A DNA stretch of 64,000 nt from a bacterium (GCA_023150945.1 JAKLJX010000017.1:96939-160938); one strand, 5' to 3'; positions 10,095-19,514 are shown, counted from the stretch's first letter. Made by a program: numbers and translations. Notes: generated by a model from the letters alone, not told the origin.

Positions 10095-10724
10095 TGGCGA
10101 TTACCTTTCCTGAAAAGATATGTGGCCTCAGAGCAGACCTGCGTACTTCACCCGGCCAGCCCGGACAAAGTTGCGCAGTTGCTTCCCAAGATTGACTGAA
10201 TCGAGGTGAGAAAGAAATGAGGAATCAGAGTCCCTTGACTCCTGGATGGTGTTGCTGGTCGGCGCCGGCGGCCAGTTCTGCCGGGCATGCTGTGGCGTTG
10301 CCGGCTGCGCCGCCAGCGTTGAATGCGGCAGTTGGCAAACGTTACGCCAACCTCGTCAATTGGCCTGGTGCTGCCGGCTTCTCCTTTTAGCGGCCAACCG
10401 GCCGCAGCTTTGGGCTGATTTCACGGCAATTGCCGGCCCCGGCCTTGGCCTGCTGCGCGCGTGCGACGTGGCAAGCGCGCACCACCTGCGTCTCTCCCGA
10501 AACATTGTTCAGAGTTGGAACGCACCGTCCGGAAAGCTGAATTGTTGTGAAAATGTCACGAGAATTCTGGCGCGCGACAGCATCTATTCGTTTACTGGAG
10601 AAACACAGACCTTCGCTTCGCCGTTCCTCCTCAGGGCCGCTTCACCGGGGCGAATCCGAAATCGTTCGGTATTCTCCAACAACTCACACTTTCCCAATAC
10701 TTTCAATGTGAAGGAGTCACCACC
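10095..10724. other. long divergent intergenic region, no gene recognised
   Basis: About 630 bases between the divergent Big-1 protein gene and the gene at 10725. A plus-strand frame from 10246 overlaps the next gene, and its translation resembles nothing. I see no clear promoter, riboswitch or repeat, though both genes must be transcribed outward from here. Confidence 0.4.
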
Positions 10725-12074
10725 ATGGCCCACACCAAAGATCTTATCCCGGCCTCCAAAATCCCCTGCTGCCCTGACCTGGAAACCGAACCGGTATGCG
10801 ATGTGATGCGCTTTGCCTACCGCCTCACGCGCAACACGGAGGTCATCATCAACGACCGCCGGCTGATCGTGCCGGTGGAAGTGACTTTGCGCGCCCGCTT
10901 CGAGCGCTGCGACGGTCCGCTGGCGCTCGGCGACCTGGCTTATTCCACCACGCTGCTGCCCGGCGAGAAGGTGAAGCTGTTTTCGCAGGATCGCCGCACG
11001 CGTTTCAGTTTCGACAGCGAGAGCAAGCTGAGCTATCGCCACACCCAGATGTCGGAATCGCGCGTCTACATGAACATGGTGGCGCAGTCGATGAACGACG
11101 TCAGCGTCAACCAGAATGCCACCGACACGCATCAATCGCAGAGCGCCTTTGAAGGCCATGCCGACGCCGGTTTGACTTCGCTGTGGGGCGGCGAGGCGAA
11201 TGCCAGCGGCTCCTACAATTCCAGCTCGATCAACACCTTTGCGCATGAGCTCAGGAGCCACGCCCAGGCCTCGCATTCCCGCTCGGAACTGGCCACGCGC
11301 GCCGCCAGCTCGGTCTCGATCGGTGAAGTCTCCAATCGTACCCACAGTGAGGGCGAAACGCAGGATCATTTTGAATCGGCCTCGCGGGAGTTTTCCAACC
11401 CCAACCGCTGCCGCGCCATCACCTTTCTGTTTTACCAGATCAACAAAATTCAGACGGTGAAGTTCGAGATCGAGGCCATCACCCGCCGCGTCATCGATCC
11501 GGTGGACAATAGCCGCGTCAGCCCCAACCTGCCCATCCCGCGCACCGGCGTCACCGCCCTGCCTGAAAGCGTGCGGGCCACCGACGGCAAACGGCTGGAG
11601 CTCGAGAACGCGGCGCGTGCCAGCGTGGTGGCCGAGCGCAACTTTGCCTTCGAGTTTCGCGGCCAGCGCACCGCCGGTTTTGCGACGCGGGCCGCGGTGT
11701 TCGGCGCAAACCTGCCGCTGGAAGAGCCTTTCGCTCCGGAAGTCCGCGCGCTGGCGTTGCAACAAGTCGATCAGGAATTAGTGCAAGAAGGCTTGTTGGA
11801 CAAAGTAGGCGGTGACATTGCGCCGGAAGCCAAGCTCCAGCTTTCCTTCGAATCGCGCTCTTCGCTGCCGACCCCCGGCGTGATCGTCAAAGGCTGTTTG
11901 GATGAATGCGATATCTGCGAGCCGGCGGTCGATCGTGAGATTCAACTCGCGATCGAGCGCAAACGCCTGGAGAACGAGCTGCTCAAGAAGCAGATCGAGC
12001 TGCTGGAGAAATCGCGGGAATATCGCTGCTGCCCGGCAGGCGAGAAGGAAGAGCCGGAAGCCGGTGATGAATAA
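10725..12074 (+). CDS. unrecognised protein with Cys-motif termini and C-terminal coiled coil
   Basis: 449 residues, no family recognised. The start is secure: AAGGAG at 10711-10716 sits 8 bases before ATG. There is no signal peptide and no membrane segment. Visible features are an N-terminal Cys cluster (KIPCCPDLETEPVCDVM), a beta-like region ending LLPGEKVKLFSQDRRTRFSF, and a Ser/His/Glu-rich middle (about 100-225) that looks helical or disordered. A conserved-looking strand region follows (RAITFLFYQINKIQTVKFEI). Near the end there is a CLDECDIC motif, a charged coiled coil (IERKRLENELLKKQIELLEK) and a terminal YRCCPAGE. The paired Cys motifs could bind metal or form crosslinks. The gene stands alone, with its own terminator at 12154-12197. 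Confidence 0.72.
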   Translation: MAHTKDLIPASKIPCCPDLETEPVCDVMRFAYRLTRNTEVIINDRRLIVPVEVTLRARFERCDGPLALGDLAYSTTLLPGEKVKLFSQDRRTRFSFDSESKLSYRHTQMSESRVYMNMVAQSMNDVSVNQNATDTHQSQSAFEGHADAGLTSLWGGEANASGSYNSSSINTFAHELRSHAQASHSRSELATRAASSVSIGEVSNRTHSEGETQDHFESASREFSNPNRCRAITFLFYQINKIQTVKFEIEAITRRVIDPVDNSRVSPNLPIPRTGVTALPESVRATDGKRLELENAARASVVAERNFAFEFRGQRTAGFATRAAVFGANLPLEEPFAPEVRALALQQVDQELVQEGLLDKVGGDIAPEAKLQLSFESRSSLPTPGVIVKGCLDECDICEPAVDREIQLAIERKRLENELLKKQIELLEKSREYRCCPAGEKEEPEAGDE

Positions 12075-12153
12075 ACCGGCGGCCGTGCCCTCTGGATAGG
12101 TTTCCCACCTGCGCTTCGTGTTGCAGCCGGTCGCTCAACCCGCTGTTGAAGTC

Positions 12154-12197
12154 AAAAGGCTCGTTGCCCGGAATGTTCCAGGCCGCGAGCCTTTTTT
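12154..12197. terminator. rho-independent terminator between convergent genes
   Basis: AAAAGGCTCG (12154-12163) pairs with CGAGCCTTTT (12186-12195), followed by further T residues. The loop contains a small nested GGAA/TTCC stem. Reading from the minus strand it also ends in TTTT, so it probably serves both the gene ending at 12074 and the phosphatase gene ending at 12255. Confidence 0.78.
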
Positions 12198-12254
12198 GGT
12201 GGGAGTTGGTGCCAGAGAGATTTCGTTGCACACCGTTCGGCCGGCTTTTTCGTT

Positions 12255-13790
12255 TTACGGCAGCACCAACACCTTGGCGGAATGCACGCGATTGCCTGCT
12301 TGCACGCGATAGAAGTAAACGCCCCGGGCCGCGACTCGGCCGGTTTCATCCCGGCCTTTCCAGCGCAGTTCATGCTCGCCCGCCGCGTGGATCTCGCCGT
12401 TGCTCAGGCGCGCCAGCTCCCGGCCGAGCATGTCGTAAATCGCGGCATGCACTGGCGCAGGGCTGGTGATGCTGAAGCGGAGGTGCAGTCCCGCTCCCGG
12501 CGCGCTGGCGTGAAACGGATTGGGATAGTGCATCGCAAACTGGCCGGGCGTGATCGCCTCATCCGGGACCTGCACCAGCGTGGGCCGGCCGCTGCCGCTC
12601 TTGATCATGGTGAAACGATCCTTTCTTTCCCCTTTGTCGTTCATCCATTCGCCGATCAAGGTATCGCCGTTGATGTAGATGCTCTCGAAGCCGGTGACGT
12701 CGCCGAGTTGAAAGCCCATCAACGGGTGCGGATCGACACTGCCGGTTTTGCCGCCGGCGCCGGACACGACGTAGATTGTCCCGGGCTTGAAACCGTCCTT
12801 GGGATAGCTGTTCAGGTCCTTGTTCACGATGCGATTGTTGTTGAGCAGAAATGAGCGCTCGGCCACATGGGAATGGCCGCACAAAACCAAATCGACGCCG
12901 TGCTCGTCCATGATCGGCACAAAGTATTTCTGAATGTCCTCATCGTCGCCGTGGGTGCCGGCGCTGTAGGGCGGCTTGTGCCACATGGCGATGAGCCACT
13001 GCTGGCCGCGATTCTTGGCGTCGGCGAGATCTTTCTTCACCCAATCCAATTGCTGCTGCAGATCGTTGCCGGAGAAATGCAGCTCATCGTCCAGCGAGAC
13101 GATGTGGGCGTTGGCGTAGTCGAACGAGTAGTAGTTTTCGATTTTTCTCGGATTGTTGGCCGGCGTTTCGAAGAATTCAAAATAGGCGGCGCCGCCGTTG
13201 GATTTGATGTCGTGATTGCCCAGCGTCGGCCACCAGGCGCTGTGGCGGATGAGGTCTTGATAAACCGGAAAGTAGTCGCTCAGATATTTGTCGCGCGAAC
13301 CGCTGCTGTAGATGATGTCGCCCAACAACAGCGCGAATTGATGGCGGCGATCCTGTTTGATCAACTGCGCGGCAGTGGCCATTTGCGTGTCCGAGCCGTC
13401 GCCGAAATCGCCGAAGGCAAAAAAGCGGAAGGGCACGCGCGCGCCCGGCTTGGGATGCGTGCGGAAGAAATAAAGCTCACCGGTGACATGTACCGCGTTG
13501 CCGGAGCCGACTTCATAGAAGTATTTGGTGTTGGGATTGAGATTCGTGATCTCGACGCGATGGCGCGTGCCGCTGGGCGTCGGCAAGGTGTTGAGCCATT
13601 GCCCCATTTCCCGGCCATAGCGCAGAAAGCCCGATTGACTGCTGCTGGTGTACCATATCACCACGGCTTTGTTGGTCGCGGTGTTCTGCACATAAGGCTG
13701 GATACTGAATTGCGCGTGCCCGTTTTGGAAGGCCACGAACAACAGCAGGAAGAACATCGCTGCAGCCGAACGCAGTAAACGCAGGTGCAT
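12255..13790 (-). CDS. secreted purple-acid-phosphatase-like metallophosphoesterase with FlgD-like C-terminal domain
   Basis: 511 residues. A signal peptide (1-26) is followed by a purple-acid-phosphatase N-terminal FN3-like domain (about 30-115, IEITNLNPNTKYFYEVGSG style). The calcineurin-like phosphoesterase core (about 120-400) has motifs GDFGDGSD, GDIIY, GNHD, MWHKPPY and GHSHVAER in the expected order, supplying the dinuclear metal ligands. The C-terminal 90 residues (MHYPNPFHASAPGAG ... GVYFYRVQAG) are the same sorting-type domain as in the proteins at 7044 and 22228. Likely role: hydrolysis of phosphate monoesters or diesters outside the cell, perhaps for phosphate scavenging. No Pho regulon context is visible. 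Confidence 0.88.
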   Translation of the reverse strand: MHLRLLRSAAAMFFLLLFVAFQNGHAQFSIQPYVQNTATNKAVVIWYTSSSQSGFLRYGREMGQWLNTLPTPSGTRHRVEITNLNPNTKYFYEVGSGNAVHVTGELYFFRTHPKPGARVPFRFFAFGDFGDGSDTQMATAAQLIKQDRRHQFALLLGDIIYSSGSRDKYLSDYFPVYQDLIRHSAWWPTLGNHDIKSNGGAAYFEFFETPANNPRKIENYYSFDYANAHIVSLDDELHFSGNDLQQQLDWVKKDLADAKNRGQQWLIAMWHKPPYSAGTHGDDEDIQKYFVPIMDEHGVDLVLCGHSHVAERSFLLNNNRIVNKDLNSYPKDGFKPGTIYVVSGAGGKTGSVDPHPLMGFQLGDVTGFESIYINGDTLIGEWMNDKGERKDRFTMIKSGSGRPTLVQVPDEAITPGQFAMHYPNPFHASAPGAGLHLRFSITSPAPVHAAIYDMLGRELARLSNGEIHAAGEHELRWKGRDETGRVAARGVYFYRVQAGNRVHSAKVLVLP

Positions 13791-14274
13791 ATTGAAGTCC
13801 TTTCAATAAGGTGGAAGCGAGGTGTTGTCCAATCCTTGTAGCACAAAAGTGATTGCGAATTCTCAGCAGGGAAGCGCCCACGAATGGAAACAAATCAGCA
13901 GACGAAAAGGACTTTTGTCGGTTGGGTTGTTTCGATCCGCGGGAGAAAGCCCTTGCTCATTGGTACAATGAATTCACACTGCAGAGACCTTGCGCAGCCG
14001 CCAGGTTGCAAACGAATCAAGCCGCAAAGACTGCGCGGTCGCGCGGGTACGAATTACGTTTCCGGCGGCAATTACATTCGTGGCAGAGCCGCGGCGCCGG
14101 CTGCCGGCGCAAATCACTGCAAATTGAATGGATCAGATGGCGCGCACTTGCGCCGCCGGCAATTTATGCAAGGCGTATGCCGCCGCCGGCTTGCGTGTGA
14201 TGAGTTTTGCGGTGCGGTCAACTGCTGCAACCGGGAGGGAGAGACTTACAGAATTCTGTCCGGTGACGGCGGGG
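13791..14274. other. intergenic region, no gene recognised
   Basis: About 480 bases between the phosphatase start and the stop of the arginyltransferase-like gene. Plus-strand frames here (from 13884 and 14128) run into the antisense of the next gene and look like chance frames. No convincing regulatory element was found. Confidence 0.4.
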
Positions 14275-15072
14275 TTATTCGAGGTGAAACAGCGAGCGCT
14301 CGACTGCGCGGCCGAGGTCGCCGTCGTAGAAACGGTGCAAATAATCTTCGCTTTCGAAGAGATGCTGCGTTTGCGGTTGCTGGCTGCGGCTGATCAGATA
14401 TTTCAGCTCGTCGAGGTCGCGCGACCAGCCGGCACCAGTGAAGAATTCGGCGCCGCTGAATTGCGTCTTGTAGAGCGCATTGCGCGAATAGCAGCTTCCC
14501 AAATAAAGATGCTGGAGGTTTTGTTCGGCAAAGTGCATCACTGCAGTGGTCATCATGTAGATGCCGAGGTTGCGGCGATAATAGTTGAGATCATAGAAGG
14601 CGTAATAGTACTGCGCCAAGTACGGCGGTTCGAGAAAGAGCGTCACCAAGCCGATGTTGCGCTGCCCGGCAGGGTCGCGAAAGATCAGCAGGTGGGAGGT
14701 GATTTTCGAATTCATCAAATTGTCGAGGCGGGCGGCGGTCATCACCTCGGCGCCGAACTTGATGTCGGCATAAGTCAGGCAGAAGTCCCGCCAGGCGGGC
14801 GTGAAGGTGAAGGCGCTGCGCGGCACCAGTTCGTGGGTGAGGCCTTCGCACTTGCGTACGATCCGGCGGTTTTCCGAAGAGGGACTGAATTCGGGGAGGG
14901 CGATGCGCAAGCTGCGGCAGAGATAGTAGCGGTCCAGATTCTTGGAGGAGGGCAGGAAGCCGCGGCCAAAGAAATCGCGCGGCGTTTCGCCGGCCTCCGG
15001 AAAAGCCCAGATGGCATACGGAAAGATGTAATGCTGGTAATCGGGCGGCGTTTCGGAGAACAAGAGCTTCAT
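14275..15072 (-). CDS. arginyl-tRNA--protein transferase-like (ATE/Bpt family, GNAT-type fold)
   Basis: About 265 residues. The N-terminal part has the bacterial Bpt/ATE-like pattern (DYQHYIFPYAIWAFPE, then CRSLRIALPEFSPSSENRR). The C-terminal half has the ATE acyltransferase signature around YYAFYDLNYYRRNLGIYMM and LYLGSCYSRNALYKTQFSG. Family members move an amino acid from aminoacyl-tRNA to the N-terminus of target proteins, marking them for N-end-rule degradation. I do not see the classical N-terminal ATE zinc Cys cluster. The start is fixed by an ATGA overlap: its ATG (15070-15072) shares bases with the stop codon of pepF, so the two genes are translationally coupled. The exact donor amino acid is unknown. 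Confidence 0.72.
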   Translation of the reverse strand: MKLLFSETPPDYQHYIFPYAIWAFPEAGETPRDFFGRGFLPSSKNLDRYYLCRSLRIALPEFSPSSENRRIVRKCEGLTHELVPRSAFTFTPAWRDFCLTYADIKFGAEVMTAARLDNLMNSKITSHLLIFRDPAGQRNIGLVTLFLEPPYLAQYYYAFYDLNYYRRNLGIYMMTTAVMHFAEQNLQHLYLGSCYSRNALYKTQFSGAEFFTGAGWSRDLDELKYLISRSQQPQTQHLFESEDYLHRFYDGDLGRAVERSLFHLE

Positions 15073-16895
15073 GACGAATGCGTGCCGGATGATTCCTTGA
15101 GCAGCGACTTCAAATCCGCAAGCATGGCCTGGATCACCGCAAAACCGCTTTCCCAAAACGCCGGCCGGCGGATATCGAAGCCCAACTGCGCCACCAACGC
15201 CTCCGGTTCCTGCGAGCCGCCGGCCTCCAGCAGCCGCAGATAGTGGGGAATGAAAGCGGCGCCTTCTTCTTCATAGCGGCGGAAGAGCGCCAGCACCAAC
15301 AGCGCGCCGAAGGTGTAGGCGTAGCAGTAGAAGCGCGTGTGGATGAAATGCGGAATTGCCGACCAGAACCATTTTTGCTCGGGCAGAAAAGCAACGGTGT
15401 CGCCGTACATCTCCTGCCGGCGATTCACCCACAACTCGCACAATTGCTCGGCGGACAGGCGTTCTTGCGCGCCGGCATGGTGGGCATCCAGCTCGAACAG
15501 GGTGTAGTAGTTTTGGGTGTGAATGGTGGCGAACAAATCTTCGAGCTTGCCGGTGAGAATTGCGAGGCGAAAGTCGCGATCGCTGACTTCCTGCAGCAGT
15601 TTTTTGGTCAACAGCATCTCGGCAAAGACCGACGCGGTTTCAGCAGCGACCAGCGGGGGATAATAGTTGAACAGCGACTGGTGGCGCCGCGCCAGCAGGT
15701 TGTGCACGGCATGACCCAGCTCGTGTGCCAGGGTGTAGACGTTGTCGAGATCGTCGTTGTAGCTCAGCAAAATGTAGGGGTGATGCTGCGGAATCACGCC
15801 ATGGCAATAAGCCCCGCCGCGCTTGTGCGGCCGGACTTCGGCGTCGATCCAGCGCCGCGTAAACATCTCTTCCGCCAGTTGCGCAATTTCCGGCGAAAAG
15901 CGCTCGAATGCGCTGAGAATGAGACCCCGGCCCTCCTCGAACGAAACGCGCATGCGCTGCTTCACCACCGGCGCCACCAGATCGCAGCCGCGCGTCTTGG
16001 GCAACTCGAGCAGCCGGGCCTTGAGCGTGTAGTATTCCTGCGCGAGGGGATAATGCGCCGCGGTCACCGCCATCATGGTGTCCACGATTTCCGGCGCGAG
16101 GCGGTTGCGCAGATGCGCCGGCGCCATCGGGCTGGCGTAGCCGCGCATTTCGGTTTCGAGTGCATGATCCTTGATGAGGGCGTTGAAGACATTGCAGAAG
16201 ATGATGGCGTTCTCGCCGTAGCGGCTGTCATAAGCGCGCTTGGTGCGTTCGCGCAGCCCGGCGTCGGGATGGCGCAGCAAATGGCGCATCTCTTCTGCGG
16301 TCAGCGTCTTCAGTTCGCCCTCGACTTCGAGCTGCCAGGTGAAGGAGGCGGTGTATTCCGTGAAGAAGTTCACCAGCGCCTGCTTGCCGGTGAGATCCTT
16401 CTTGTTGATGATCTGCTCTTCCTTTTCGGAGAGCATGTAGGGCTGAAACAGGCGCACGCCGGTGAGATAGTGCCGGTAGCCGGCCAGCGCCGGAGGCGCG
16501 AGCAACGCGGCAAAGGCCTGCTCCTCGAGCTGTTGCAGCTCAAGCTCGAAAAACAAGACTTGGTTCTGCACATTTGCCTGCAGTTCCTGGCACTTGGCGT
16601 ACAGCGCTTTGCCGGCGTCGTTGGCCGTGTCGGCGGAAAAGGCAAGATAGGCATAGGCTTCCGCCCGCAGCATCATGGCTTGAATCTCTTCCAGTTCGAC
16701 GAGCGCGGCATGCAGCGCCGGTGCGGCGAGGCTACCGGCCGCAATCTTGCCGTAGTAGTTTTGATGAAAATCTCCGGCGCGCGCAAGTGCAAGCCGGAGC
16801 GTCTCGGCGAGGCGGGGATCATCGACGCCGGTGTAGAGATCCGAAAGATCCCAGCGGATGCCGGCGGCTTGCAGAGGAGAGGAAGTTGAGTTCAT
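15069..16895 (-). CDS. pepF: oligoendopeptidase F (M3B family)
   Basis: About 608 residues, normal for PepF. It is a cytoplasmic zinc peptidase cutting oligopeptides of roughly 7-17 residues. The gluzincin motif HELGH lies near residue 391 (YTLAHELGHAVHNLLARR), with the third ligand Glu in the helix downstream (LVAAETASVFAEML). The N-terminal region WDLSDLYTGVDDPRL is typical of the family. ATG 16895 (MNSTSSPL) has AGGA a few bases upstream; ATG 16907 and 16988 are upstream alternatives with poorer homology. It is first in a two-gene unit with the arginyltransferase-like gene. Confidence 0.93.
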   Translation of the reverse strand: MNSTSSPLQAAGIRWDLSDLYTGVDDPRLAETLRLALARAGDFHQNYYGKIAAGSLAAPALHAALVELEEIQAMMLRAEAYAYLAFSADTANDAGKALYAKCQELQANVQNQVLFFELELQQLEEQAFAALLAPPALAGYRHYLTGVRLFQPYMLSEKEEQIINKKDLTGKQALVNFFTEYTASFTWQLEVEGELKTLTAEEMRHLLRHPDAGLRERTKRAYDSRYGENAIIFCNVFNALIKDHALETEMRGYASPMAPAHLRNRLAPEIVDTMMAVTAAHYPLAQEYYTLKARLLELPKTRGCDLVAPVVKQRMRVSFEEGRGLILSAFERFSPEIAQLAEEMFTRRWIDAEVRPHKRGGAYCHGVIPQHHPYILLSYNDDLDNVYTLAHELGHAVHNLLARRHQSLFNYYPPLVAAETASVFAEMLLTKKLLQEVSDRDFRLAILTGKLEDLFATIHTQNYYTLFELDAHHAGAQERLSAEQLCELWVNRRQEMYGDTVAFLPEQKWFWSAIPHFIHTRFYCYAYTFGALLVLALFRRYEEEGAAFIPHYLRLLEAGGSQEPEALVAQLGFDIRRPAFWESGFAVIQAMLADLKSLLKESSGTHSS

Positions 16896-16938
16896 GCGTT
16901 CCTGCATTCGAAGGTGAGCGGCGGCCCTGCGGCCGCGG

Positions 16939-17424
16939 CTATTTCTGTCCCTGTTGGATGATCGCCACGATTTGTCTGGCGAGGGCATTGGGAATCGGTA
17001 TGGACAGATTGTATTGCGCGATTTTCCATTCGCCCGCGATCTTCACCAGCACACCACTGCCGCGGCAGAGGCCGTAGCTGGTGTTGTGCAGCAATTCATC
17101 GAACCACGCCGTTTGCTGATCCGGGGCGAGTTGAATGTGGCGTGACTGCACGGTGTAGGTCCAGCCCCGGCCTTTTTCAAAATAAGGCAGGGCGAAGGCT
17201 TTGAATTCCGCCAGCGTCCAGCGTTCGCCGGGATCGGTGCCGAGGAAGACCGCGGATGGCGCAAAGTGGCTGAAATAGCGAGCGGCGTCCGCCTGAGCGG
17301 CGGCAGTGTGAAAGCCGTCCAGCACGCCGGACACGCGGCTGCTGTCGCTCGCGGCGGCGCTGGAGGGCGTGCCGAGCAGGAGCAAGAACAACATCGTCAT
17401 CGGCACAGCGTTTCGCAGTTGCAT
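16939..17424 (-). CDS. exported NTF2-like (SnoaL/DUF4440) protein
   Basis: About 161 residues. A signal peptide (about 1-24; MTMLFLLLLGTPSSAAA) precedes an NTF2-like cone fold of about 130 residues. Family patterns include VLDGFHTAAAQADAARYFSHF, AVFLGTDPGERWTLAEFKAF and the ending SGVLVKIAGEWKIAQYNLSI. Proteins of this type bind small hydrophobic ligands or act as accessory domains; no catalytic residue can be assigned. Homologues are often found next to serine hydrolases, as here (the next gene upstream is a beta-lactamase-like hydrolase 80 bases away). The reading frame extends to 17517, but the signal peptide supports 17424; ATG 17400 is also possible. Confidence 0.75.
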   Translation of the reverse strand: MQLRNAVPMTMLFLLLLGTPSSAAASDSSRVSGVLDGFHTAAAQADAARYFSHFAPSAVFLGTDPGERWTLAEFKAFALPYFEKGRGWTYTVQSRHIQLAPDQQTAWFDELLHNTSYGLCRGSGVLVKIAGEWKIAQYNLSIPIPNALARQIVAIIQQGQK

Positions 17425-17503
17425 GAGATGGATTTCCGTTTTGTTTCCTTCAACTAGAATGCCGTGAAAAGGCAGGCACGAAACCCTTCGGAGTTGCCCT
17501 CCG

Positions 17504-18706
17504 CTAGTTGAGATCATGCTCCTCGAACTGTTCCTGCCCGCCGTGCTGGCCCCGATTCAAGCCGAGATACATGTCGAGAAATGCCGGCATCAGGCCGTTG
17601 CTTTCGCTGCAATTCAACAACAACGCCATGCCGACGTTGTGTTCCGGCAGCAGCGCGAGTTGGGCAACGTAACCGCGCAAGCCGCCGCTGTGAAAGACCA
17701 GGGTGTTGCCGGCGTAATCGAAAATGCGCCAGCCCAGGCCGTAATGCGCGGAGCGAATGTGGCCGTTCCAATGCGGCCGGCGGCGTTCCCGTGGTGTGCG
17801 CACCAGCGGCTTGGTCACCTGCTGGACCACCTCGGGCGACAGAACTTCCGGCCGTGCGCCGAGCAGCGCGCTCATCCATTTTGCCAGATCGGTGATGCTG
17901 GCGTTGACGCCGGCCGCGGCGGGCACGGAGTAATACGTGGGCTTGACCTCCACCACCCGCCAGCCGCTGTGGCGCCGCACGTGCGGCGAAGCATGATTGC
18001 GGCTGGCGAGCAGCTCCTCGCGGCTGGTCGAGGCGTCATACATCTCCAGCGGCACGAGCAGCCGCGTGAGCAGCAGGTGTTCATACGTGTAGCCGGTGGC
18101 CTGGCGCAGCACTTCGCCGATCAAGCCATACATCACGTTTTGATAGCCGTAGCAATCGCCCACCCGGCAACTGGTGCGGACTTCTTTGAGGCGGGCGATG
18201 ATGCTTTCGATCGGCACCTGGGCCTCGATGAGATTGTCGTAAGTGTGCGGCGGCAAGCCGGTGGTGTGATTCAGCAGATGCGTGACGGTCAGCGCGCGTG
18301 AGTTGTGGTCGTCGCGCAGGGAGAAGCGCGGCAGATACTTGATCACGGGATCTTCCCAGCGCAGCTTGCCTTCCTCGACGAACAGCGCGGTGAGAATGGC
18401 AGCAAACCCTTTCGATACCGAGGCAATGCGGAAGACGGTGTGCGGATCGATCTTTTCCGGCCGGCCGAACTCGCGCACGCCGAAACTCTTCAAGTAAACC
18501 AGATTGCCGCCTTTGACGATGGCAATGGCCGCCCCCGGAATCCCGGCCTCCTGCAAAGTCTTCGCCACATATTCATCATATTGGCGGATGATGCGCTGCA
18601 TCTCCGCAGTACTGTCCGCGCCCGGCAGAGCGGAGGCCGGCGCGAGCAAAACCAGCAAATGTGTCAGCATGCTCCCCAAAAAACAAACGGCAGTTCTCCT
18701 GTTCAT
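17504..18706 (-). CDS. serine beta-lactamase-like hydrolase (class C / esterase EstB type)
   Basis: 400 residues with a signal peptide (1-26). The active-site SxxK is ASVSKGF (near residue 98), the tyrosine motif YxN is YGYQNVMYG (near 190), and the third box is HSGGLRGY (near 345) in place of KTG. This is the beta-lactamase/transpeptidase-like fold (Pfam Beta-lactamase). Members are D-aminopeptidases, esterases or PBP4*-type cell-wall enzymes more often than true beta-lactamases, and HSGG is typical of that wider group. The protein is exported, so it likely acts in the periplasm or on the surface. It may be cotranscribed with the NTF2-like gene. Resistance cannot be inferred. Confidence 0.87.
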   Translation of the reverse strand: MNRRTAVCFLGSMLTHLLVLLAPASALPGADSTAEMQRIIRQYDEYVAKTLQEAGIPGAAIAIVKGGNLVYLKSFGVREFGRPEKIDPHTVFRIASVSKGFAAILTALFVEEGKLRWEDPVIKYLPRFSLRDDHNSRALTVTHLLNHTTGLPPHTYDNLIEAQVPIESIIARLKEVRTSCRVGDCYGYQNVMYGLIGEVLRQATGYTYEHLLLTRLLVPLEMYDASTSREELLASRNHASPHVRRHSGWRVVEVKPTYYSVPAAAGVNASITDLAKWMSALLGARPEVLSPEVVQQVTKPLVRTPRERRRPHWNGHIRSAHYGLGWRIFDYAGNTLVFHSGGLRGYVAQLALLPEHNVGMALLLNCSESNGLMPAFLDMYLGLNRGQHGGQEQFEEHDLN

Positions 18707-18931
18707 GCAACCTCGTGTCCTCGCATTGAATTCCGATCACTTGTTGGGAATGTCCGCGGCCTGCCGCGCCGCCTCCTGCGGGCGGGGCGAGACATGGACG
18801 GCGCAGCAGCCGGTGGCCGGCCGCCGGTTCAGGTGAAGAAAATTTTGGGGCGGCAATGTAGCCATTCGAGCGGTTTCATGCAAGCTCGAAAAAGCCCTTG
18901 CTTTCGCGGATGACAACGTCTATTTTGCGGC

Positions 18932-19489
18932 ATGGCGCACATGCATGAACCCAAGCCGGTTAAGCTGATTGTCGCAATGTTGTTCGCCCGGGAGGAGTTG
19001 CTGCCGGCGGTGCAGCATGAACTGGTGCAGGCCTTCGGCGAGATCGACTACCTCAGTCCGCGCTTTCCGTTTGACCTCACCGACTACTACCATGCCGAGA
19101 TGGGTTCTCCTCTTTACCGTCTCTTCCTTTCGTTTGCGCATCTGGTTTCGCCGCAAGCGCTGGCCGGCGCCAAACAGCGCTGCCGCGCCCTCGAACAGGA
19201 CTTTGCCCACGCCGGCAAACGCGCCGTGAATCTCGATCCGGGTTACTTGGATGCCGACAAGTTCGTGCTCGCGTCATTGAAATATCACGGCTACAAGATT
19301 TACCTCAGCGAGGGCGTCTGGGCCGATATGACCTTGCATTACGAGAAGGGTCATTTCACCGCCTTGCCGTGGAGCTTTCCCGACTTTCGCAGCGGCCGGT
19401 ATGAGCCGGTGTTTCTGCGCCTGCGGGAAATTTACAAACAACAACTCCACGCCCGGGCCGCCGGCGGAGCTGTTGATGACCTCAAGTGA
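18932..19489 (+). CDS. DUF4416 family protein
   Basis: 185 residues. It matches the DUF4416 pattern: KPVKLIVAMLFAREELLPA at the start, FPFDLTDYYHAEMGSPLYR, then GKRAVNLDPGYLDADKFVL and LPWSFPDFRSGRYEPVFLRL at the end. Function is unknown; the family occurs as a stand-alone cytoplasmic protein in many deep-branching bacteria. There is no signal peptide. The gene lies 25 bases upstream of the YprB-type exonuclease gene and is probably cotranscribed with it and with the TPR gene that follows. Confidence 0.83.
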   Translation: MAHMHEPKPVKLIVAMLFAREELLPAVQHELVQAFGEIDYLSPRFPFDLTDYYHAEMGSPLYRLFLSFAHLVSPQALAGAKQRCRALEQDFAHAGKRAVNLDPGYLDADKFVLASLKYHGYKIYLSEGVWADMTLHYEKGHFTALPWSFPDFRSGRYEPVFLRLREIYKQQLHARAAGGAVDDLK

Positions 19490-19514
19490 TGGCACAAACT
19501 GCCTACCAGTCCAA

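Noticed and set aside
10246..10806. Plus-strand open frame upstream of the orphan protein gene
   Set aside because: It overlaps the well-supported start at 10725 in another frame and resembles no protein.
14128..15243. 371-residue plus-strand open frame
   Set aside because: Antisense to the arginyltransferase-like gene, which has family motifs and a coupled start; this frame has none.
15243..16889. 548-residue plus-strand open frame
   Set aside because: Antisense to pepF with its HELGH motif; low-complexity composition.
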